DNA of 41,346 bases from CAYQJS01 sp964417895 (GTDB taxonomy: Bacteria; Chloroflexota; UBA6077; SHYK01). The notes under the pieces are model-generated. The model made no database searches, was not told the origin of the DNA, and saw only the letters and a program-made list of their open reading frames with translations. The translations under genes were made by a program, and so were the position numbers. Below, piece after piece: positions 1 to 7,175 of this stretch. The stretch is taken from NCBI GenBank assembly GCA_964417895.1, contig CAYQJS010000050.1:1-41346 (forward strand). Reading direction: 5' to 3'. Position 1 is the stretch's first letter. Every line of letters starts with the position of its first letter.

Positions 1-1
1 C

Positions 2-1216
2 GTTCTGGGGCAGGCGCCCGCCAACCTGCGGCACGCTGCGCTCGCGTTTGACACCGATCTCCGGGGCCTGATCCCGTGCGTGGCGCGGCTGATGGACCGG
101 CGCATTCCCCCAAAGCTGGTGCCCGACGGCCCGGTGCAGGAGGTGATCCAGACCGGGGACGAGGTGAACCTGCTGGAGATTCCGGCGCACGTCGCCGGCG
201 CGCTGGACGCGGGGCCATTTATTGCCTCCGGCCTCGCCGTCACGCGCGACCCGGACACCGGCTGCCGCAACGTCAGCTTCCATCGGCTCCAGATCAAAGG
301 GCGCAATCGCACGGGAGCCTTGCTGGTTCCCCGCCACACGTTTCGCAACTTCCAGAAGTACGAGACCAAAGGGTTGCCGATGCCCATCGCTTTCTTCATC
401 GGCCACCACCCCCTCTATTACATGGCGGCCGCGACGACGGGCCCCTACGGGATGGACGAGCTGGAGATCGCGGGCGGCTTCCTGGGCGAGCCGGTTCCTC
501 TGGTGAAATGCCGGACGGTCGATCTGGAGGTGCCGGCCGACGCCGAGATCGTGATCGAGGGGCACGTGCTCCCGGGTGTCAGGGAACAGGAAGGACCGTT
601 CTCCGAGTTCCACGACTACTACGTGGCGGGCAGCGGCGAGAACCCGGTCATCGAGTACTCAGCGGTCACTCGCCGCCACGACGCCATCTACAAGGCCATT
701 CAGAATGGGTCAGAGGTCGAAGGGTGCGTCTTCCACAAGGTGCCCATGGCCGCCACGCTGTTCCGGCGCGTCCAGAACGTCGGCGGCTTCGTGGATCTCA
801 AGAACGTGCGCGTGATGCCAGGGATTCTGGGCGTGGTCGTGCAAATGACGCCCAGGTTCCACGGGGAGGCGCGTCAAGTGCTCATGGCCGCCCTCGCCGG
901 CGAGTACCTGCACCAGAAGATCGCTATCGCGGTTGACGACGACGTGGACGTCTACAGCGACTGGGAGATCCTCTGGTCGCTGACGACGCGCGTCGACCCG
1001 GAGCGGGACATCACGATCATTCCGGGTGTGCGCGGGCACCCCATGGACCCGACGGGGGTGGAGTTCTTCCACACCGGGCAAGTGGGCTGGCAGCGATTGG
1101 GGTCGAAGGTCCTGATCGACGCCACGCGGCCGCCGACCAGCGACCCAGAGCGGGAGGTCTTCACGCGCATCAAGCCGCCAGGCTTCGGCGAAGTCAGGCT
1201 GGCGGACTTTCTGTAG
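2..1216 (+). CDS. UbiD family decarboxylase (5' partial)
   Basis: Member of the UbiD family, prenylated-FMN-dependent enzymes that reversibly (de)carboxylate aromatic or alpha,beta-unsaturated acids in the cytoplasm. The frame is open to the left edge, so the true start lies outside the window; the first complete codon is at 2, and the GTG at 80 is internal because conserved-looking sequence (QAPANLRHAALAFDTD) precedes it. Recognisable family blocks are the SFHRLQIKG segment, the YGMDELEIAGGFLGEPVPLVKC segment and the acidic motif EQEGPFSEFHDYY, where conserved Glu residues flank GPF. The C-terminal block TRVDPERDITIIPG is also typical. Residues seen number about 404 against a usual 450-500, so only the N-terminal part is missing. 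No UbiX flavin prenyltransferase is in the window. It ends four bases before the convergent ABM gene. The substrate cannot be read from sequence. Confidence 0.9.
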   Translation, partial: VLGQAPANLRHAALAFDTDLRGLIPCVARLMDRRIPPKLVPDGPVQEVIQTGDEVNLLEIPAHVAGALDAGPFIASGLAVTRDPDTGCRNVSFHRLQIKGRNRTGALLVPRHTFRNFQKYETKGLPMPIAFFIGHHPLYYMAAATTGPYGMDELEIAGGFLGEPVPLVKCRTVDLEVPADAEIVIEGHVLPGVREQEGPFSEFHDYYVAGSGENPVIEYSAVTRRHDAIYKAIQNGSEVEGCVFHKVPMAATLFRRVQNVGGFVDLKNVRVMPGILGVVVQMTPRFHGEARQVLMAALAGEYLHQKIAIAVDDDVDVYSDWEILWSLTTRVDPERDITIIPGVRGHPMDPTGVEFFHTGQVGWQRLGSKVLIDATRPPTSDPEREVFTRIKPPGFGEVRLADFL

Positions 1217-1220
1217 GACG

Positions 1221-1511
1221 TCAGTCCAGAGTGTCGTAGAAGGACACTTCCCTGGATTCGAGGTTCGGGATAGCCCGCCCGGCAACGTGCTGCTGGAAAT
1301 GCGGCGAGGCGCGGTGCGCATCGACCGCCGCCGCGTCCGCGTACACCTCGTACAGGAAGAAGAGCCGGGGGTCGTCCACGGAGCGATGCCCCCGGTAGTC
1401 CAAGCAGCCGGGCTCCTGGCGCGAGGGTGGCGTCATCATGCGGATGACGTCCTCGATCAGGTCTTCGTTGCCCTCTTTTGCCCGCCAGAGGGCGGCTAGC
1501 ACACGGGCCAC
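1221..1511 (-). CDS. ABM-domain protein, putative quinol monooxygenase
   Basis: A 96-residue protein of the antibiotic biosynthesis monooxygenase (ABM) fold, small dimeric ferredoxin-like proteins that include cofactor-free quinol oxygenases and heme-degrading enzymes. The pattern fits: an N-terminal strand (ARVLAALWRAKEG), then PGCLDYRGHRSVDDP, then the strand LFFLYEVYADAAAVDAHRASPHFQ, where the E-Y-D-A-H-SPHF pattern is the family hallmark. The start is GTG at 1511, inside the last codons of the upstream aspartic-protease gene, so the two are probably translationally coupled. Its end nearly touches the UbiD stop on the other strand. Whether it is a true oxygenase is unknown; the fold call is firm, the reaction is not. 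Confidence 0.82.
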   Translation of the reverse strand: MARVLAALWRAKEGNEDLIEDVIRMMTPPSRQEPGCLDYRGHRSVDDPRLFFLYEVYADAAAVDAHRASPHFQQHVAGRAIPNLESREVSFYDTLD

Positions 1512-1900
1512 GGGGACCTCGCTTCTCTAAGGACCGCCGCCTTCAGGGGGACTGCCGGTAGGCGCAGGAGGGCCTGAGTCGTGGGATCGACGGCGAAGCC
1601 TGCTGATTCCAATCCTGTCACACCCAAAATCGGCTCGGCATTGTCGGGACCGAAGATGACAGCCCCGAAAGTGACCTCCCCCAGGAATTCGATCTGCGCC
1701 GGTCCGAACTCGTACTCGAGACGCGTTCCATCTGCAAGTTCGTACATTCGCCTTCCCATCGGTGTGATGCCGATCCGTCTCAGTTCTCGGGCAGGGGCCA
1801 TGCAATCCATCGACCCCGTATCCACCAGGAAGCGTGCTTCGTACGCCTCGGTGGCGAGCGGGAAAGCCTTCAAGGAAACCGTCACGTGCGTCAGGCCCAT
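1496..1900 (-). CDS. Retropepsin-like (clan AA) aspartic protease
   Basis: A 134-residue single-lobe aspartic protease-like protein. The catalytic motif is visible as FLVDTGSMDCM near residue 20, the D-T-G-S of clan AA, and the second hydrophobic-hydrophobic-Gly element as EPILGVTGLESAGFAVDP near residue 100. One lobe of this size would act as a homodimer, as in retroviral proteases. The ATG at 1900 is chosen because the conserved fold begins there; an open frame continues upstream to 2113 but reads as low-complexity Arg/Pro-rich sequence and overlaps the next gene. It is the middle gene of a minus-strand trio: a membrane protein ends 40 bases upstream and the ABM gene overlaps its 3' end. 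No signal peptide is seen. Substrate unknown. Confidence 0.8.
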   Translation of the reverse strand: MGLTHVTVSLKAFPLATEAYEARFLVDTGSMDCMAPARELRRIGITPMGRRMYELADGTRLEYEFGPAQIEFLGEVTFGAVIFGPDNAEPILGVTGLESAGFAVDPTTQALLRLPAVPLKAAVLREARSPWPVC

Positions 1901-1940
1901 GTCGCCGCCATTGTAGCTCGGGCGATGGGTGGTTGACCCC

Positions 1941-2528
1941 TCAGGGGTAAGCCTCAACTTCGATCGCGAGGTAACGCGCGAGCCACACGGAAGGCGCGGG
2001 CACGGCGGACAAGGCGATAGGCGTGCCGGCGAGCGCTCGCCCCAGCCAGGAGCGATGAGCCTCCTCGGAGAAGACCGCGACGCTCGCGCCATACAGCAGC
2101 GGGCCCACCTCACCCCGGCCCGTGCCCAGCACCAGGTGCAGCGTCCAGTCCTCCCCGGCGAGCGCGGCCGGCCCCTGTAGCCAGATAACGCCGGTCCGTG
2201 GGTCCTCGATCAAGGCCCAGATGCCACAGTCCTCACACGCCCGACCGCGACCCAGCAGCACGACGTCGGAGCCCTGGCTTCGAATCTCAAGTCCCGGCTC
2301 CTGCCGGGGCGGCTGATGGGCTGCGCCCGCAACGAGGGCGACATCCTCGTGCGCCTCCCGCGTGAGCAACACGGATACCGCGAGGAGGATGACCCCGAGC
2401 CACGCGGAGAGCGGCACGGTGCGTGGCAGGCGCCCTGTCCAGATGGCGACGGCCAGGTTGCCGCCCATTGGCGCGACGCCGAGCAAGCTCGCGCCAGTGA
2501 CCAACAGCGTCCCTTCGGATTCGCCCAT
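1941..2528 (-). CDS. Hypothetical membrane protein
   Basis: A protein of about 195 residues that I cannot assign to a family. Two hydrophobic stretches lie near the N-terminus (around LLVTGASLLGVAPMGGNLAVAIW and SAWLGVILLAVSVLL), followed by a soluble C-terminal part of about 120 residues with one CEDC pair. The ATG at 2528 is preferred over a GTG at 2573 because GGAGG sits five bases before it. This is the first gene of the minus-strand trio with the aspartic protease and ABM protein. The soluble part has alternating short strands (DVVLLGRGRACEDCGIWALIEDPRTGVIWLQG), which may suggest a beta-rich domain, but that is only an impression. A possible LexA-type operator lies about 30 bases upstream. 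Confidence 0.6.
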   Translation of the reverse strand: MGESEGTLLVTGASLLGVAPMGGNLAVAIWTGRLPRTVPLSAWLGVILLAVSVLLTREAHEDVALVAGAAHQPPRQEPGLEIRSQGSDVVLLGRGRACEDCGIWALIEDPRTGVIWLQGPAALAGEDWTLHLVLGTGRGEVGPLLYGASVAVFSEEAHRSWLGRALAGTPIALSAVPAPSVWLARYLAIEVEAYP

Positions 2529-2554
2529 CGCGGCCTCCATCTGCTCGTATGTTC

Positions 2555-2568
2555 CGAATATATGTTCT
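2555..2568 (-). promoter_or_regulatory. Possible LexA-type operator
   Basis: Read on the minus strand, AGAACATATATTCG matches the Gram-positive-type SOS box CGAACATATGTTCG at 12 of 14 positions and lies upstream of the membrane protein gene. The neighbouring bases also form a 13-bp direct repeat of TATGTTC. It is a single site found by eye; LexA specificity varies between phyla, so this is a weak call. Confidence 0.25.
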
Positions 2569-2663
2569 ATCACACGAGGTCACGTTGGACTCACGGGCCA
2601 TCGGGGCCATAGTCACAAGCTCATATCACCAGACGCTAACGAGCCAGTACCGATGCCGTGTGC

Positions 2664-2669
2664 TATGAT
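2664..2669 (+). promoter_or_regulatory. Extended -10 promoter element before bioY
   Basis: TATGAT preceded by TGC gives an extended -10 (TGN-TATGAT). It lies 24 bases before the ATG at 2694. No good -35 is visible. If used, transcription would start around 2676 and the mRNA would begin just before the GAGGTG ribosome-binding site at 2682. Confidence 0.35.
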
Positions 2670-2693
2670 CGCGCGTTGGTTCGAGGTGCATGG

Positions 2694-3452
2694 ATGCAGC
2701 GGTCTGGAGCGCTCACCCTCTCCGAGGCGGTTCTTCCCCGCGCGACCCTGCTCGTCAACACTCTTCTTGTGCTCCTCGGCAGTGCCGTCGTCGCGGTGTT
2801 TGCCCAGATCACCATCTGGCTCGAGCCCGTCCCCATCACGGGGCAGACGTTCGCCGTACTGCTCGTCGGGGTGACCCTGGGAAGCAAGCGGGGAGCGCTC
2901 GCGCTGCTAGCCTACCTGGCCGAGGGGTTGGCGGGCCTGCCGGTATTCGCTGAGGCGCGAAGCGCCTGGCTCCCGCTCAACCGCTTCGGCGAACCCCCGA
3001 TCTTCGGTTCGACGGTCGGCTACCTGCTGGGCTTCGTGATCGCGGCGTTTGTTGTAGGGTGGCTGGCGGAGCGCTACGGCATGGACCGCGCCCCGTGGAG
3101 CGCAGCCATCCTGCTGCTCGTTGGGAACGTAGTCCTCTACGTGCCGGGGCTCATCTGGCTCCAGATGTGGCTCACCGCCCACGGGCTGGAGACGTCGGTC
3201 TGGCAGGCCGGCCTGGTTCCCTTTATTCCCGGCGACGTGGCCAAACTCATCCTCGCGGCCCTGGCGGTTCCGGGCGCATGGCGTCTGGTCCGAAAGTTAG
3301 CGCCTCTTGCTGAGCACCCAACCGTCTCCTTCGAGCGGGAACCTGCGCCTCGCCCAACTCAACCCGGCCCGCGTACGATGCCCTTCGCAGAGATAGTTGA
3401 GGAGACCGTTGTGGTGCTCAGACGAATTATTTTCCGCCGAGGCCACAGATAG
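2694..3452 (+). CDS. bioY: Biotin transporter BioY (substrate-binding S component)
   Basis: Integral membrane biotin-binding component of an ECF-type or stand-alone biotin importer. The family blocks are clear: VFAQITIWLEPVPITGQTFAVLLVG, LGSKRGALALLAYLAEGLAGLPVFA, the glycine-rich GSTVGYLLGF, and the C-terminal helix ending FIPGDVAKLILAA. About six membrane segments fit the family. The ATG at 2694 is preferred over the GTG at 2658 because GAGGTG lies five bases upstream and the GTG would precede the predicted transcript start. The C-terminus carries about 70 extra residues rich in Pro and Arg after the last helix, which is unusual. The next gene, a biotin carrier protein, begins three bases after the stop, so the context strongly supports biotin as the cargo. 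No EcfA/EcfT genes are in the window. Confidence 0.93.
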   Translation: MQRSGALTLSEAVLPRATLLVNTLLVLLGSAVVAVFAQITIWLEPVPITGQTFAVLLVGVTLGSKRGALALLAYLAEGLAGLPVFAEARSAWLPLNRFGEPPIFGSTVGYLLGFVIAAFVVGWLAERYGMDRAPWSAAILLLVGNVVLYVPGLIWLQMWLTAHGLETSVWQAGLVPFIPGDVAKLILAALAVPGAWRLVRKLAPLAEHPTVSFEREPAPRPTQPGPRTMPFAEIVEETVVVLRRIIFRRGHR

Positions 3453-3455
3453 ACT

Positions 3456-3671
3456 GTGGCTACCCCGGTAACCGCGCCCATGGTTGGAAAGGTCCTCAGC
3501 CTTGCGGCGAACGTGGGCGACGAGGTGCAGGAAGACGACACGATCATCGTGATGGAAGCCATGAAGATGGAGATCGAGATCGTCGCCACCGCTTCGGGAC
3601 GAGTGTCGGAGATCCGTGTGGCGCCCGGCGATTCCGTCGAGCCTGACAGCATCGTCGCTGTCATCGAGTAG
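3456..3671 (+). CDS. Biotin carrier protein of Na+-translocating acyl-CoA decarboxylase
   Basis: A 71-residue biotinyl domain with almost nothing else. The biotinylation motif is EAMKME, with the acceptor lysine at residue 37, and the flanking half-barrel strands (APMVGKVLSLAANVGDEV and ASGRVSEIRVAPGDSV) are standard. It carries CO2 from the carboxyltransferase to the membrane decarboxylase. The start is GTG, three bases after the bioY stop, with no strong ribosome-binding site, so coupled translation is likely. It lacks the Ala/Pro linker usual in MmdC/GcdC carrier subunits; a Pro-rich segment is instead found on the following OadG-like protein. The absence of a biotin carboxylase nearby favours the decarboxylase role over acetyl- or propionyl-CoA carboxylase. 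Confidence 0.9.
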   Translation: MATPVTAPMVGKVLSLAANVGDEVQEDDTIIVMEAMKMEIEIVATASGRVSEIRVAPGDSVEPDSIVAVIE

Positions 3672-3709
3672 TTCCGAGTCCCAGGTCTCAAGGTCAGGAG
3701 CGGCGTGCT

Positions 3710-4021
3710 TTGAGTGTGACCTCAATGGACCCGCTGACCCTCGGGCTGGTCCTGGCGGGGCTCGGTATCGCCGGCACGCTCATCACCCTGTTCGCGCTCA
3801 GCCTCATCGCCGACCTCCTGAAGCGCCTCTTCCCGCCGGAGGCGCCAGGGGCCAGGGGCCAGGGGCCAGCAGCGAGCCCCGTCGCAGTTTCCGCTCCGAC
3901 TCCCGCCCCCCAACCCCCAACCCCAGGCGAAGCCCCGACCCCCGCCCCCCGACCCCCAACCCCAGGCAAAGCCGCGCCCCCGATCCCCGACCCCCGACCC
4001 CCGACCCCTGGCCCCTCCTGA
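3710..4021 (+). CDS. OadG-like small membrane subunit with Pro-rich tail
   Basis: A 103-residue protein with one N-terminal membrane helix (about residues 8-35) followed by KRLFPPE and a tail made almost only of Pro, Ala, Thr and Gly. Size, single helix and position between the carrier and the beta subunit match the OadG/MmdD-type subunit that assembles sodium-pump decarboxylases. The TTG at 3710 is favoured by CAGGAG ending nine bases upstream; an in-frame ATG at 3725 is the alternative. The tail is encoded by repeats: tandem CCAGGGG words at 3843-3868 and C-rich 7-bp words through to 4018, so the last 60 residues look repeat-derived. The stop ends one base before the start of the beta subunit. 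Confidence 0.7.
   Translation: MSVTSMDPLTLGLVLAGLGIAGTLITLFALSLIADLLKRLFPPEAPGARGQGPAASPVAVSAPTPAPQPPTPGEAPTPAPRPPTPGKAAPPIPDPRPPTPGPS
3843..4018 (+). repeat. 7-bp word arrays encoding the tail of the OadG-like gene
   Basis: Three tandem GGGGCCA words near 3848 are mirrored at the 3' end by an inverted copy (CCCCTGGCCCC) with C-rich 7-bp words such as GACCCCC between. The whole stretch lies inside the reading frame. Confidence 0.75.
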
Positions 4022-4022
4022 G

Positions 4023-5162
4023 ATGGAACGTGCGCTCGGGGCGGGGCTCGGCGGCCTGCTGTCGGGGTTCGCCACCCTCACCGTTCAGGACGCGGCGATG
4101 ATCGCCGTCGGGTGCACGCTCCTCTACCTCGCCATCGCGCGCGGGCTCGAGCCGTTGCTCCTGCTGCCCATCGGTTTCGGCGCCGTCATCGTCAATATCC
4201 CGGGGGCCAACCTGATGGAGCCGGGCGGCGTGCTCCGTACGATTTACGACGCCGGCGTGCTCACCGAGCTGTTTCCGGTGCTGATCTTTATCGGCATCGG
4301 CGCCATGACTGACTTTGGTCCGCTGCTGGAGAACCCCCGGATCTTGCTTCTCGGCGCGGCCGGCCAGTTCGGGATCTTCATCACCCTGCTCCTGGCGCTT
4401 CTGCTGGGCTTCGCCCCACTGCAGGCTGTGTCCATTGCAGTGATTGGCGCCATGGACGGGCCGACGGCCATCTATGTCACCAGTAAGTACGCACCAGAGC
4501 TCCTTGGGCCGATCTCGGTCGCTGCCTACTCCTACATGTCGCTGGTGCCGCTCATCCAGCCGCCCATCATGCGTTTCATGACCACGCGGGCGGAGAAGAC
4601 CATCGTGATGCCGGCGGTTCGAGCCAGCGTCTCGAAACGCGCCCGGATCCTCTTTCCCATCGTCGTCGCAATCCTGGGCTCGATCGTCGCGCCCCAGGGT
4701 ACGCCTCTCCTCGGGACCTTGATGCTGGGAAACCTCATGCGGGAGTCCGGGGTCGTCGAGCGCCTCGCCAACATGTCGGCCAACGAGCTGGCCAACATCG
4801 TCACGTTGTTGCTGGGGATCTGCATCGGTGCGACCATGGAGGCGGAAAAGTTCTTGACTCCCCAGACACTCACTATCTTTGCGTTGGGGTTCGTTGCCAT
4901 CTGCCTCGACACCGTCTGCGGCGTGGGTTTTGGGAAGATCATGTGCGTGGCGACACGCGGCAAGGTGAACCCGCTGATTGGCGCGGCAGGCATCTCAGCG
5001 TTCCCCATGGCGGCCAGGGTCGTGCAGATGGAGGGCCAGCGCTACAATCGACGCAACTACCTGTTGATGCATGCCATGGGCGCCAACACGGGCGGCCAGC
5101 TGGGCAGCGTCATGGCGGCGGCCATCATGCTCGCTGTGCTGGCGGGCCTCGGGATTGGGTAG
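4023..5162 (+). CDS. Na+-translocating decarboxylase beta subunit (OadB/MmdB/GcdB family)
   Basis: A 379-residue polytopic membrane protein that decarboxylates carboxybiotin and couples it to Na+ export. Family signatures are clear: FIGIGAMTDFGPLLENPRILLLGAAGQ, IGAMDGPTAIY with the conserved Asp at about residue 145, SYMSLVPLIQPPIMR, and the later GNLMRESGVVERL with NELANIVTLLLG, which contain the polar residues tied to ion passage in characterised homologues. Length matches MmdB. The start ATG follows the preceding TGA by one base. A biotin carrier, OadG-like subunit and acyl-CoA carboxyltransferase are all adjacent, so the complex appears complete. It should help build a sodium-motive force from decarboxylation. 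Confidence 0.95.
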   Translation: MERALGAGLGGLLSGFATLTVQDAAMIAVGCTLLYLAIARGLEPLLLLPIGFGAVIVNIPGANLMEPGGVLRTIYDAGVLTELFPVLIFIGIGAMTDFGPLLENPRILLLGAAGQFGIFITLLLALLLGFAPLQAVSIAVIGAMDGPTAIYVTSKYAPELLGPISVAAYSYMSLVPLIQPPIMRFMTTRAEKTIVMPAVRASVSKRARILFPIVVAILGSIVAPQGTPLLGTLMLGNLMRESGVVERLANMSANELANIVTLLLGICIGATMEAEKFLTPQTLTIFALGFVAICLDTVCGVGFGKIMCVATRGKVNPLIGAAGISAFPMAARVVQMEGQRYNRRNYLLMHAMGANTGGQLGSVMAAAIMLAVLAGLGIG

Positions 5163-5224
5163 TACAGCTCGGCGGAAGTGAGGCATGGGTTGCGCTCAAA
5201 CACCCGGACGCGTTCAACCAAATC

Positions 5225-5337
5225 CCTCTCCCATCGCACGGGGAGAGGTTAGGTGAGGGCCCCCTCCCGAACCCTAGTGTCACCGGCCATCGAGGTCTGC
5301 CCGCACCCCACCCCTCTCCCGCCGCGGCAGGAGAGGG
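5225..5337. repeat. Two CCTCTCCC/GGGAGAGG hairpin repeats
   Basis: Between the beta subunit and the carboxyltransferase lie two hairpins, 5225-5248 (arms CCTCTCCC and GGGAGAGG) and 5312-5337 (arms CCCTCTCC and GGAGAGGG). They resemble the other C/G-rich intergenic hairpins in the window but use a different word. They interrupt the operon and could weaken or stabilise the transcript at this point. Confidence 0.7.
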
Positions 5338-5396
5338 AGCCTGCCAGCTCGCTCAACCCTCGGTGCTCTTGCGCCGACGTGTAGTAGAGGGAAGTG

Positions 5397-6944
5397 ATGG
5401 CGCGCGAGGAGATGGAGGCGAAGCTGCGCAGCCTCGAGGAGCGCGTGCTGGCCAGCGACGCGCGCATGGTCGAGCGCCAGCACACCGAAGGGAAGCTGAC
5501 CGCGCGCGAACGGGTAGCTCGGCTCCTTGACCCCGGCTCATTCGTCGAGGAGTTCATGATGGCCGAGACTCAGGTCACCGACTTCGGCATGGCCGAGCGG
5601 CGGCTGCCGACGGATGGGGTCGTTACCGGCTACGGTACCGTGAACGGGCGCCCGATCTACGTGTTCGCGCAGGACCGCACAGTGCTTCAAGGGGCCGTAG
5701 GGCAGGCGCACGGCGAGAAGATCGCATACGTCATCGAGACGGCGTCCAGGGTCGGCGTGCCGTTGGTCGGGCTCTACGATTCGGTGGGAGCCCGCATCCA
5801 GGAGGGGCTGGACGCTACCAGGGCGATCGGCAAGATCTTCTACGCGAACAGCATCGCCAGCGGCGTTGTGCCGCAGATCAGCGCCATCATGGGGCCCTGC
5901 ATCGGCGTCGCCTCGTATTCTCCGGCTCTGACCGACTTTGTTTTCATGGTACGCGGGACGAGCCAGATGTTCATCACCGGCCCGTCGGTCATCAAGGAGG
6001 TGACGGGCGAAGAGGTGACCATGGAGGACCTGGGCGGCGCCAAGGTGCACTCGGAGACGTCGGGGTGCGCCGACTTCGTCGCAGCGAACGACGAAGAGTG
6101 CCTGGATGCTATTCGCCGCCTCCTGGGCTTTCTGCCCCAGAGCTGCGGCGAGCAGCCGCCCCGCCACGAGGCCGACGACGACCCGGACCGCCTGGACGAC
6201 GACCTGGGGGCGCTCGTCCCGTCCGAGTCGCGAAAGTCCTACAACATCCTGAACGTTATTAGGCGTCTCGTGGACGGAGGTGCTTTCTTCGAAATGAAGC
6301 CCCGCTTCGCCCGAAGCATGGTGATCGGCTTCGGTCGGATGGACGGTGGCACGGTGGGGTTTGTCGCCAACCAGCCCAACTGGCTGGCGGGCGCCATCGA
6401 CGTGGACGCCGCGGACAAGGCGGCGCGCTTCATTCGCTTCTGCGACGCCTTCAACGTCCCCATCGTGACTCTCGTCGACGTGCCGGGCTTCTTGCCCGGC
6501 GTCGCACAGGAGAAGGCCGGCATCATCCGCCACGGCGCCAAGATGCTGTTCGCTTACTCCGAGGCGACGGTCCCCAAGATCACGCTCTACCTGCGCAAGG
6601 GCTACGGCGGGGCGAAGCAGGCCATGTGCACCCGCGAGCTGGGTGCGGACCAGCTCTTCGTATGGCCCGGCGTTGAGCTTGCGGTGATGGGGGCCGAGGG
6701 TGCCGTGAACGTGCTGTACCGGCGCGAGATCGAGGAGGCGGAGGACCCGCAAGCAGTTCGACAGCAGAAGATCGCCGAGTTCAACGCGCGCTTCTCGGGG
6801 CCCTTCGACGCGCTCTCGAAGCAATTCGCCCACGCTGCTATTCGCCCCGCGGAGACGCGCATGCGCATCATCAGAGCGCTCCGAATGCTCGCCGGCAAGC
6901 GGGAGGACCGCCCACGGAAGAAGCACTCGGTCATGCCGGTGTGA
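5397..6944 (+). CDS. Acyl-CoA carboxyltransferase, methylmalonyl-CoA decarboxylase alpha type
   Basis: A 515-residue carboxyltransferase of the propionyl-CoA carboxylase beta/MmdA family. Two crotonase-fold halves are visible: the N-terminal half with YVFAQDRTVLQGAVGQAHGEKIAYVIETA and GLYDSVGARIQEG, and the C-terminal half with VDVPGFLPGVAQEKAGIIRHGAKMLFAYSEATVPK and RKGYGGAKQAM, including the paired glycines that form the oxyanion holes. The ATG at 5397 has AGAGGGAA upstream; a GTG one codon earlier is possible. It would move CO2 from an acyl-CoA, most likely methylmalonyl-CoA, to the biotin carrier encoded upstream. Glutaconyl-CoA is an alternative substrate. The separation from the rest of the operon by 230 bases of hairpin repeats is odd but all genes face the same way. 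Confidence 0.92.
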   Translation: MAREEMEAKLRSLEERVLASDARMVERQHTEGKLTARERVARLLDPGSFVEEFMMAETQVTDFGMAERRLPTDGVVTGYGTVNGRPIYVFAQDRTVLQGAVGQAHGEKIAYVIETASRVGVPLVGLYDSVGARIQEGLDATRAIGKIFYANSIASGVVPQISAIMGPCIGVASYSPALTDFVFMVRGTSQMFITGPSVIKEVTGEEVTMEDLGGAKVHSETSGCADFVAANDEECLDAIRRLLGFLPQSCGEQPPRHEADDDPDRLDDDLGALVPSESRKSYNILNVIRRLVDGGAFFEMKPRFARSMVIGFGRMDGGTVGFVANQPNWLAGAIDVDAADKAARFIRFCDAFNVPIVTLVDVPGFLPGVAQEKAGIIRHGAKMLFAYSEATVPKITLYLRKGYGGAKQAMCTRELGADQLFVWPGVELAVMGAEGAVNVLYRREIEEAEDPQAVRQQKIAEFNARFSGPFDALSKQFAHAAIRPAETRMRIIRALRMLAGKREDRPRKKHSVMPV

Positions 6945-6971
6945 AGGTCCCAAGTCCCAAGTCCCAGGTCC
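6945..6971 (+). repeat. Short 7-bp array (AGTCCCA words)
   Basis: Three consecutive 7-bp words of the type CAAGTCC directly after the carboxyltransferase stop. Similar words recur at 27118-27158 in the dapF tail, and a single degenerate copy lies near 3675. Confidence 0.6.
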
Positions 6972-7015
6972 AAAGGGGCAACGCGGGACCGGGAGCTGCT
7001 GCGGAGGAGTTGCTC

Positions 7016-7136
7016 TGAAAAATCCCGCTCGTCCTGAGCCCTTCGGCACACTCAGGACAGGCTCTGTCGAAGGACGGGCCCGGGGTCGCGCAACGCCGGG
7101 CTCATGGTTCGACAGGCTCACCATGAGCGGTTTTCA
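7016..7136. repeat. Palindromic MITE-like element (MVRQAHHER-encoding type)
   Basis: A 121-bp element with imperfect terminal inverted repeats: TGAAAA-CCGCTC at the left and GAGCGG-TTTTCA at the right, with internal CTGAGCC and TGTCGAA words. Its right arm translates as MVRQAHHER, a phrase well known from over-extended gene predictions in many bacteria, so apparent coding in this part should be discounted. Confidence 0.7.
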
Positions 7137-7175
7137 TGCCCGGGGCGCCGCAGGCGCGCGCCCGGTGAGGGTCCG

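Noticed and set aside
5538..7124. A 528-residue open frame on the minus strand opposite the carboxyltransferase
   Set aside because: It is the antisense shadow of a clearly conserved gene in GC-rich sequence and shows no family motif.
7104..7175. N-terminal extension of the HD protein (MVRQAHHER)
   Set aside because: This is translation of a palindromic repeat; a better start with a ribosome-binding site lies at 7176.
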